Part shown: piece by piece, positions 44,090 through 55,100 of the stretch | How the letters are laid out: each line of letters begins with the position of its first letter | Numbering within the stretch: the first letter of the stretch is position 1 | DNA from: Diadema setosum | Taxonomy: Eukaryota > Echinodermata > Echinoidea > Diadematoida > Diadematidae | Assembly (NCBI GenBank): GCA_033980235.1 | Contig: CM067076.1 | Location: forward strand, 33,824,383-33,888,382 | DNA: 64,000 bases | Direction of reading: 5' to 3' | The notes under the pieces: generated by a model | The model's database searches: none | What the model saw: only the letters and a program-made list of their open reading frames with translations | Told to the model about the DNA's origin: nothing | Made by a program: the position numbers and the translations under genes

Positions 44090-45970
44090 CATGCATAGGG
44101 GGCTATATAAAAATAATAATTATGTGTCGGAGTCAGCGGGTTACTAGTAAACCATGCACTCAGGTTCATTTCATATTCACTGTCCATCTTTGTAGAGAAA
44201 TCTTTGGCATTGAAGGCATTCTCAGTGTAGTGCCGATCGTGCTAAACTAACTTCTTGAACACGACACCCAATTATTATTATTCATGCTTACCCTCCTTAT
44301 TGTAAGGTGATGAATATTAATAAGCGTAAGCGAAATCTCTTCCCTCAAGTCAAAGTCGCCTCTAAAAGTGCCTTACCGCTACGTACGTACGCCGTGTGTA
44401 GTATCGAACCGCACACACCGGCACACACATTGCACCCCTTAGCATGCAATTGCCTACGTACATTGTACGTCTCATTCATCACATTCAAAACACAAGCAAG
44501 CAGAACCTCGTAAGTTAAAAAGTCTACAAAGTATGAATTGTTGCCCAAAGTTACTCTGACACTCTGTTGACTTCATAATATCAGATTCCCGTACGTGCCG
44601 ACACATTTCCATTATCTAGCCATTGCAATTCAAGGCATATTACTCCTGATCGCTTAACGCTTGAGCTGAGGCTGAGCTGATTCAGTGTAGATCTACATGT
44701 GGGTCCCACGTGTGAAGATCTGCGTTAGCACTGTCTTGTATGAATATAATTTATGTGAATAACCCCGACGCTGGTCGCTGAGTGGTTTACGCGTTGGAGT
44801 CACTAGACCTATGTGTATGGTGCGTTTATGTGAATTGACCTAAAGACCAGTTTGTACATCTAATGTAGGTATCTTGCCGTGCCGTCAGGGATATGTTCGA
44901 CGGAGAGATCTGGCTTCACAATAATCTGATCTGATTAATCAATGAATTAGCTCTACATTGTAGACTGTTAGACAATGTCAATATCTCTTTTTCTTGTCAC
45001 CGGAACGCGGAGGAGGGCCGTAAAATTTAAAAGATAGGCCTATAATAAACTAAATAACAGAGGTTATCTTTTTAAAACTCATCCCGTCAGATTATCTACC
45101 AATTATTAAACCCCCATGGCATATCATTATCTACAGATCTAGGCATTTGGTACGGAATACCATGCATGGGGTCGGCCATGCCATGTGAATTGATCAGCTG
45201 GCTGGTATGGTGTGGTACAAAAATAAATTTTACTGCCAGTAGTAATAAACTTTGACTGAAAGATCGGTCTGTATCAGGTCGTCTGGGATATGTTCCGCGG
45301 AGACGGACAGATCTTTCTGTCTGTAATAAACTAAACTGGTTCTATGGATGAGTATGAGTTTCAGTATTGGTAGGCCTAATGTTACATGGTAGATAAATCT
45401 TCTATCTACATTATCTAGAAATGTAGGCCTACCAATACTGTAATATTGCTAAAAGTATTCCTTGTTCTAGAGTAATCAATCTAGGTTGTGTGCGTGCGGC
45501 AGGGTGCCTATTTCTGGCAGGGGCACTTTCATCTTTAAAAGTAAAACAACTACCGTGGTAATGGACATCATGTGTGCTTAGTCCCATATCAGAAAACAAG
45601 CAGGAGTTACTTGCAAGTCTTATAAGAAATTACACCTGATTTGGCCTTTTATCAAGGAATGAAATGGCCCCTGCTGCAAATAGGCACCTGGTACAAAGCC
45701 TGCCACAAACAGGGAATTTTACTCTAGACTTTCACTTCTAGTTGGTCTCTATAGACTCGTGTCATGTGGTCAAAACGTCAGCTGTACGTAGACTCTATAC
45801 TCTGATCTCTATCTACTTCTACTTGGATTCGGCCTGGTGTCCATTCAAAAAGATCCCAGATGAATTCATCATTGCAGTGCCACTGTAGTGATCATTATTT
45901 TCTTTTTATTTCATGTGTTTGATTCAGTGCCAATGTGATGTCCATGAGTGGCATTGCATTTGATTTGTAG
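44090..45970. other. Gene-free stretch upstream of the TTF1-like gene
   Basis: Contains a tRNA-like phrase near 44770 (TGGTCGCTGAGTGGTTTACG), a duplicated GGATATGTTC block (about 44890 and 45289) and the hairpin at 45362-45440. The promoter of the TTF1-like gene must lie here or further upstream, but no TATA box or initiator stands out. Confidence 0.45.
45362..45440. repeat. 79-base imperfect hairpin
   Basis: CAGTATTGGTAGGCCTA pairs with TAGGCCTACCAATACTG for 17 bp. A bulged inner stem (GGTAGATA with TATCTACA) follows. Confidence 0.75.
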
Positions 45971-45975
45971 CTACC

Positions 45976-45990
45976 ATGCCACCTGAGTAG
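45976..45990 (+). other. Four-codon upstream ORF in the TTF1-like leader
   Basis: ATG CCA CCT GAG TAG lies 17 bases before the main ATG, probably in the same leader exon. It could dampen translation; this is inferred from position only. Confidence 0.4.
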
Positions 45991-46007
45991 AGCCACTTAC
46001 ACAAACC

Positions 46008-46191
46008 ATGGATACCCCCGGTGACAGAGAGCCAGCGGAGGAAGAGGTGCACCAAAGCTCGAGCTCCACCTCCTCTGATGACGGTATCAATGATTCCAGC
46101 GACATGGAGTTAGAGGAGAATGAGAGTGAACTCTATGCATCTCACGTCTATCGTATGGATGCTGAAACAAGACAAGCCCTCCGTGACAGAG
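46008..46191 (+). CDS. TTF1-like exon 1, coding part (residues 1-62)
   Basis: ATG in good context (AACCATGG). It encodes an acidic serine-rich stretch ending RQALRDR. The donor is GTTAGT. An in-frame acceptor-like TTTGTAG just upstream at 45970 suggests the leader exon starts at 45971. Confidence 0.85.
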
Positions 46192-49100
46192 GTTAGTAAC
46201 TTTTTATCTTTGTGATTTTTGTTAGCTTTCATGCATCATCAATGAATATTGACATAGAATTTATAACTTTGTTGTCTATGATTTGTTTTGTTTTTTTTGA
46301 ACTCAAGATTGTTTTTCTTTTTTTTTCATTATTGCTATATTTTACAAGTTGATGGCACTGAAGAGTTTTTTTTTTTTTATCTGTGTGAATATCACAGATG
46401 TAAAAGTCAAAGATGAATGAAAAAGAATTAAATACTTTTATACAGTATATTTGATATGCTTTGAATAAAAAGATTGATACATGTTGAATAGAGAGAGATT
46501 AATTAATAATAATAATTGTGAAATGGATGAAATTGTAGGTCCTGTGGCTATAATAAGGTTGAGGGAAAGCAGCATGTTCTATTGAAGATATTGTCATTGA
46601 GGCAACTTTGAGAACGGCACATGTGAAAACTCCTATACAATTGCAATGTGCACCTGTAATGGCAATTAGAACATTGAGACCAAGAGGACAAATTGGCTAC
46701 ACATCAAATTGACCCATTAACATAAAAAAAGAATTGGGCCATGTGTTTATTTGATATTCTGTAACATTTTGAAAAGGTACATTGTAGCTTTCTCCTCTAG
46801 AATAGAGCTACTACAAAAGCAGCATTACAGCAAATAAACATGTACGAACATAGGCATGATAATGATGAAAAGTTTGTATCTTAATGAAGGCCATAATGCC
46901 AAAAGAACAAATGGAGAAGTTATAATTTCTGGAAATAGATGTTTGAAGGAGACCGAGTTTGTTTGCTTGAAGTGTTTGTCACGCACAATTCCAGAGTTTA
47001 GGGACAAAAGCAGTAAGTCAACAAGATTTCTGTATTTATTGCTGCTAAAGAGATTGGATGATCCCAGGAAGCCAATTTTCTGCAACACACTCTATTGAAA
47101 AATGTGTACATGTACACATGATGTGTGATGTTTTCTTGTCAAATTTTGGTGTACGTTTGTAAATGTAGTGCTCGAAGTGCAAAGTAGCTTTACATTCAAC
47201 AGTTTTCCTTGGAACTGTTTTACCAATCCTGCTTCCTTACCCCCAGGAATTGTTGTGAAGGAAGGCCTATGGAGTGGAATGGAAGACAAGAGATTGAAGG
47301 AGAACATGGCAAATATCTGTCAGGTAATGTGGCATGGGGTGCGTTCGAGCGCTCTAAAGCGAACCAAAGCGTACCGTACCGTACCATGCCAATTGTGGAG
47401 CGTTCGAGCGCTCTGTGGAGAAAGCGTACTCACAAGTTATTTTTAGAAAGGTCACGCTTGTTTGTAGCAAGAATGTCATTCACCCCTGGCGCTTGAACTA
47501 CTTACAGCTGTCCAGAACAAAGAGAATCATGTTTTTGCATTGTGACGTATGCGCATGATACGCGCATGCTTTACAACGAACTTTTGGTATGCTTTGGTAC
47601 GCTTTTGGAGCACATCGGGAAGTGGTCCACTTTTGGCTCGGTACGGTACGGTACACTTTAGGAGCGTTTGAATGCTCCTCTGGCGTGGGTACAGTACGGT
47701 ACAGTTCGCTTTAGGAGAGCGCTCGAACGCACCCTTTGTGTTGACCACCCTTGATCCAGTTTTTACATTGTTTGTGCCCCAGGAATATGATCAAGTCAGG
47801 GATATTTTCTCTCTGGTTTCATCAAGAGTGACATTTGGTGTAGCTGTGCAAGTTGCAGGAGCTTTTGTCTGATATCAATATGAGTGTCTGTCCTGTTCCT
47901 CTGAGCCTCTTAAAAATGTAGGGACACATTGTTGCACCAAATTCATTCACAATGAGGTACTGTTTTTAATGAGGTTAAGTTGGTAGTCCTGGTTTTCCAT
48001 ATATAGAGTGTTATTTTATAGAAAAAAGAACTGACTTAATGACAATTACAATAATGAGATCCCTGTTACAGCAAGGATGATTTGAGTGAATCATGATAGT
48101 AAAAAACTATAACACCTTTTTACTAGAATATTTTGCACGTAATATTTTAGATTAAATTCACTTGCTGCAGTTTTTAATTATATACCGGTATATATTTTTT
48201 AATTTCCTCCACCCCATAACAACACCTCCACCCCATAACAACACTGACATATTTGTAATCTGCAAGGATCCACCATGGCTGCCTTATTTAAGTAAAGTGG
48301 AAGAGTGTTGTCAAGAAAGTTTACCATTACCAACCACTATATTTTGCATTTACATTATATCCACTTTTGGTAGGATGCTGTTAGCACATTGTCTTGCACA
48401 AAGATGCCAAATCTGCCATTTGATTTGCAGACTCCCTGACTAGTGCACTTATTTCCATATCAAAATTTCATATCTGGGTACTACTTGCATGATATACATG
48501 TATTAATACATTTGTCAATTTTGCATTTGGTGAGTATGCATAACTTAATTTCAGTGAAACCTTTGCATATTTCTGTTTGGCCAGTAGATAATTATAGTGA
48601 AACTTTGTTTTTATTTCTCCATTTTCTTTCAATTCTAATAGAAATACAAGATTGATGAGCCGAGGAAAATAATCTTTCCAGATGAATACCCTGACAGCAA
48701 AGAGTTACGCACACTGATTATGGAGAAGAATATCTATATGAGACTGAGTGAGTTGAATCTTGATCCTACCATGAAACTAAGCCATTGTTTTTTCATTTTT
48801 ATTTTCCTTCACAACAACCGTATGAAGATTGATTGGCCCTCATAAAATGGATGAACAACTAAATGCCGCATAAATTCATTAGTGTGTACGAACATCTATG
48901 CCCAAGTAGAAATATCCTCATTCATATGATTCATATCAAGTCCTTGTTCACAAGCTATTTTTGGTGGTTTTGCAACATAACACATAGATAATTTTTTGTT
49001 TTGTTTTGAAAATACAATTGTCCAAATCTTTGTAAATGTTTCACATGTTAGAATGAAAGAAAAAGGGTTCTCTTTCAATTGAAACTTTTGTTGTTCATTA

Positions 49101-52100
49101 ATTGTTTTGCGCAATTAAAAAAAAAACTTCTTAATTGCCAAATCTGTGAGGCCTAGGTGATTTCTAAAATTGTTGACATATTCAAGAGGACTTAAGTTCC
49201 TGCTTCTCACTGAACTTGACAAATTTTAGTAATCTTTGTTGTCATGTTATGCATGTACATGTACATACCTAATGAACTTATCCAGTTTAACCAATTTTTC
49301 TCAGATACGAGATATGTTGTAAAATTTCAGAAATGCCAATCAAATGAAGAAGGGTGTCAATTCTTCAACAAATTTCCCTCTATATAGTCATGATATATCA
49401 AAACTTAATTATTTGGCGACTCTCTTAAGAGAAGAAATTAATGCTTCTTATGAAAAAAGTACCAGTACTGTATCTGATGAGACTCCTAAAAGTAAGGTGT
49501 TTGTATAAATTAATTTGTATAGATGGCATCTTGTTCTCAAAAACAGGATGTGCTCTCTTATGTTTCCTAGATTTTTCTTTCACTCCTATAGGGGTGGTAT
49601 ATTATTGGTTGTGGTGAGGATTCAGCTTTTAACTTTTTGTGAGATACGTAGAAACCACTCTATGAGATGTTACAGAGCATACAATTTAAGAGGAATTCAA
49701 AGTTTATCTTATTAAAATTGGTTGTGAAATGGCTGGGATATCAAAAACAAAGTAAAACAAAGTGGTCCTAACAAAAGGTGGGTTCCACCTCTTGCTAGGA
49801 TTGGTTTGTTTTGGATATCTCAGCCATTTCAAAACCAATTTTCTCCAAATGAACTTTGAAAACCTCTTAAATGTATGTGCTCTTTCACTATTTCATAAGA
49901 GGTTTCTCATTGTCTCACCCCGCCCCTCCCCCCCCCCAAAAAAAAAAGTTAGAAACCTTGAAGCCCCACTTCAAACAAAACGATATCATCCCTTTAAAGT
50001 GCAATCCATGTAGATTAACTTGTGTAATGTGATAATTCAATCTTAATTTTGCTTCAGTGGTAACTTCCATCCATCAATATTATGCTGCACACACATCATT
50101 AAAGGCATGTGAGATGTTCTCAGTTATTTGTGCTTCCTTGCTCTGTGGTGGTTTCTAACAGGCAAGGGAATCCAAAGACCGACGTACAACGTCTACATCA
50201 GGGCTAGGAAAATTTTTGATCCTCTCAACTACTTGGGACAGTGAGTATGATGTCATTTTTCCAAAATTACTTTGTAGATAGTAAGTAGGCATAGCTAGAT
50301 TCCAAGGTAAAAGGAATGCTACACTGGTTATGTATATGTGTGAATTTAAGATGTTTTGATGGCAGTTAATGTTGTATTCTCAAGAGTTGTGAATTATTTG
50401 AAAGAGTTTTTATTCATGTAATCTTTTGTAGTCAACTGTACCCTAAGGTAAAAGCAAAAGATAATTTGCAGTAATTTGCAGTATCAAGCAGATATACTTT
50501 CTTAAATTTTTGTGCAGAATAAATTTCAATTGTGGGTCAGAATTCAAAAATGTTTGGTCATCTTGTGAACACAGTGCATGTTATCAGTGGTGTTCCCTTA
50601 CGGTGTCCCAGATTTTTGACTGTATTTGCCTACAACTTGTCTTTCGATAACGTTTCTACCAAAGTTTCTCCAAGGATGAGGTGAAGAAAATGAAGAGACT
50701 AGCTCGGAAAATGGGTCCTCAGTGGAGTCAGATCGGCAAGATGATGGGAAGGAGCGGCAGGTCCCTCTGTGACCGGTTCAAGATTTCCATCACTGGTCAA
50801 GGTAACTAGAGCTTGGATATCACCGGGAGAAGAGTAAAACTGAATATAGACCAATGTCGTGAACATGCTTTTGTCTGTGATGTGATCTGGATTGACAAAG
50901 ATATTGACAACTTGTGATAAGTTTTTAGACTGACAAAGATATTTTTATGATCATGCAAGTAAGTTGGCACTTTATGCACCCCTTCTTCTTGGAATAGAAT
51001 ATTCTTTGAAGCACATTGTATGCCTATTTTGGAGAGTGTAAGCTCTGTCCTGATACAATTTTTTTTTTGTTCTATATGTATACTTTTATGAGTGCATTAA
51101 CCCTATAATAGAATGTCAGTAAAAATACCAAAGGGTGGGGGGGGGGGGGGGGGGGTAAAGATGCAACCAATGATGTATGGTAGTCTCTACTGATAGAAAA
51201 GCATAGTTATGTGTTTGTATTTTTCTTTTTTTTTCTTCCCTTCTCACCTCCCACATGGTTTCTTCCTGGGTGTGTTGCCGTGGTTACATCCTTCATCATT
51301 GAACCCACAGAGCATGGCTTGTGGTCAGAGCGAGAGAGGCAAAAACTCATCGATGCTGTCAAAGAGGAGAGTGGATTCAACAGGACTAATGATGTCAACC
51401 GCCTCTTCTACAAAATCCCTTGGACAGCAGTGCAGCAGAAGATGAAGACGAGGAATGTCCTTCAGTGCCGGTCACAGTGGTTAGTTACCATGGCAACTGA
51501 GTTTTCTTCTTCTTGGGATCAAAGTGCTTCCTCCTTGTCTTGGATATTTGTCTCCTGCACTAAACTGTCACATTATTGTCAGTCCACGTAATAGGTGTTC
51601 ACCACTAAGTCTCAAAGGATATGAAGCACTGTGTTCAATAGAATTTAACCTGTTGAGGACGAGTTCCGAGTATACTCGGGTAGGTGTCTATGGGAAATGC
51701 GTGTTGTAGCAAAATCAGTCTGTCCTCAACGGCTTAAAGGAAACGCAAACCCAAAGAGAATGTTGGATTGAGCTGGATGAGGAGACTACTAGAGGTTATG
51801 AGGTCATGTGTGGACAACAATATAAAGAAAGTATAAAGGGAATTCCATAAATATTCATTTTTCATGAAAATTACACATTCCATCAACAACTTGAAATTGG
51901 CATATGTTAAGGGTAGCAATTATTCCCCCTGCCTTCTGAAAGCGGTTAGTCAAGTGCTCTTTCATTATGCTAGAAAAGTTAACTTTTGTGGACTTTTCTT
52001 TATATTGTTGTCCACACATACATTGTAACCTCTAGTAGTATCCTCATCGTGTGGTTCCAACACCAAAATTTTTAAAATTTATAACTTTTGCATCGATTGT

Positions 52101-55100
52101 CTGATTTTCCTCAAACTTTCACTTTTGTGTTCTACTAATGTTGCTGCTTTCACTCAATCTATATTGCTCTTTGGGTTTGGGTTTCCTTTGAGGGCTGTTA
52201 TATTTTTCTAATCAATATCAGGCCATTCATTTGAAAAGCAACAGATTTTCATTTCGCATTTATCATTTGACCTTCATATGTCTGTACATAGGGGTCAGTC
52301 CAGCATTACATAGGTTCGCCAAGAAATTTTCATTTTGGAATAGATTCTGATACTGCTAGTAGATTGCTTGTTTGAAGCAATTTTGGGACAAAGTTTTCTG
52401 TCATTAAAGGGCTCTCAAAGGTTATATTGTATTGGGGTAATGCACATTGGAATTGGAAAATAATCAGACATCCCTAAAAAGTGTCCTTTTACTGTGGAAA
52501 TACCCCCCTGTGTTTTCTTTGCATTTCAGGCTTTTCATTGTGTCTTGGGCAGCGGCCGAGTATCAGACAAGACACACGGCCAAGAAGCGCTGGACCTCCG
52601 ATGACAGCGTGAAGCTCATTGAAAAGTAAGTTATAACTCCAGCCACTCTTCCTCATCGGGGGAGATGTGTCTTTAGATGCAGATAAATCCTACAATGTAA
52701 ATGAGCAGTGAATTTGTGGCGATTACGCATTCGAGTGAGATTTCCCTGGAAAATCACAACAGATTGAAAAACAAAACAATGGGATAATTCCTTAGTTACT
52801 AGTATCACCCTATATTTCATGTTACGATCATTAACAGCCTAAGAACAACCTGGATGTAGACTTTGTCTACTGCTTTGTATGCTGCTTTGTCCGCTGCTAC
52901 TAAAATCAAACTTTTAGTCACATGTTTCAACTAAGAACTTTAGACATCCATTAGGTGGTTGTGTTTCCATGTTGTAAATGTCCTAATATCATTTTTATTG
53001 ATTTCGCAAACTGGCATTTATTACACATTTCGATGACCCTTGTAGAATGGTTTGTTGATAATTGGTTTGTCTCCATCGCAGAAGTTCACCTAAGGTTTGA
53101 TGCTGGAATAACCTACCATTAGAAGTCAGGATATCCCCAACTGTAGCAGTCTTTACATCATGACTCAAAACACATCTTTTCATTTAACTGTCTGTTGTCA
53201 TCAAGTACATCAGAAGCTTTTGCAGCTCAGAAAAATATATGCCTATAGGTTTTGTGCTGTATAAATGTGATATATTATTGTCATAATTGACCTCATTGGC
53301 CCACCATCTCTCCTGCAATTCCAGGATCTACAAGTTAGATGTAAATGATGAGCAGGACATTGACTGGCTGTCATTACTGGATGACTTTTCAAAGTAAGTT
53401 AAAATCTGCTGTCATAAAACTAGTAGATTAGTAGCCCCGTATTTTAGACTTTTAATTTTCATCACAGATCATCATATGATTATGCTCGGTATAAGAAATA
53501 AGAAAAGTGAGCTTTCAACTTTCAAACATTCCATTATGCTACACAGCAGGCAAATAATGGTAAAGCGTATTCCTAATTCCTTGAATGATGTGCTTTTCAT
53601 TTTCGTTTTTGTTTGTTTTCCACTTTTTTCAAATGCTGGGGTCATCTTACCATACTTACCGGTATGCAGTTCCAAGGTAAACCACATCATATTGGAAAGA
53701 TACTACATGAAAATTACTCTTTGCATCATCATTACCATTTGAATTGTTTCAAGCCTAATGTGAAAGTACAAAGTGGAAGGGACTGCTGTGATGTATTTCA
53801 CCTCAGGGTTCTTTTTTGTTGTTGTTGTCAGCAGTTAAAACAGATCAATTTATAAAACACCCGACAAACAAACACACACACATGCATGCACACACACACA
53901 CACACACACACACAAACAAAACAAAACACCAATTCGTCTCAAAAGTAAATCTCCTTTTAGTTTTAATCTGATTCCAATTGTATAGTGATCACTTCAATTG
54001 TAATGTTATTGTTTATATTTTTTTTTATGTGTAGCTTAACATGTGTGTTATCGATTTCTTCCATTTTGTCTACTTGTGATAGTGCTTTGTAATCATTTTG
54101 AAAAGGCAATATATAAATTTTGGTTATCATTATTTCCAAATCACATGTTCTTTTCCTAGCCGTCCATAGAGTTAGGCAAATAAAGATATACTGTGTCCTT
54201 GAGACAGCATGTGTGATGAACGTTTCTTTCTCTTTTTTGGCTTAGTTTGGGATTTCAGAGAGAGATTCAAGAAAACAGGGACAAAAGAATAGAAAAACAA
54301 CAACAAAAAAATCCACCAATACAGATGCACATAGACTGCCCTTTCTGCTTGAACTATTAGACACTTTTTCTTTGATGATAAAGTTTTATAAATCCCGCTG
54401 TAAGTTTCCTTCATGGAGTAGGTGTGCCTATAATATCACAATGTGATATACTGTACAGTAGTTGACTGCAAAAACAAATAGTTTGCCTTTTGTCCATGAA
54501 TTAATTTATGCAAATTTCAAAAGAAAATATCATGTACTGTATCAGACATCCAAAACTGAATGCAGGCTTACAATGGCATGTGCAAACCACACCTATTTTG
54601 TGTTTGTTATAGTCCATAGGCCAAATTCAAACCATGAATTTGATTCAAACTATCAGTACCTTTCTGAATTTGAGCCAAAGAGTTTTATCATTCTCTTAAA
54701 CAGGAAACAAACAAGTGACCTCCATGATCAGCGGGAAATACATGGGGAGTGTCGCTTGATGTGTAAATTCCTCTGCTGAGTTTATGGCATGCTTCTATTG
54801 TGTTCTGTAGTCCCCATCCAAATTGAACGTTTCTGTCATATTCCTGACTTTCGACTTCCCTGTCTTGATTATTTGTCCCTGGTCAGCGTCCCTTCTCCAC
54901 AGAAGCTCCGCCTCCACTTTCATCAACTGAAGGTGAGGTACATCCCAGACTACCGCTTCAAGATATACGACGGTGAGTGGAAAGTTCTGTAGTCATTACG
55001 GACATTCAATATGCTGTGATTTGTGAAGTTACACAGTCACATTTCTGCAACTGGTAAAGGAGAGAGATTAAGCTGTATAGCCTGCATAAGCTATTCTCAA

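Noticed and set aside
44760..44830. tRNA gene
   Set aside because: Only an A-box-like phrase; no B box at proper distance and no acceptor stem.
54462..54779. 105-codon frame inside TTF1-like intron 8
   Set aside because: Exons 8 and 9 join in phase without it and it has no family similarity.
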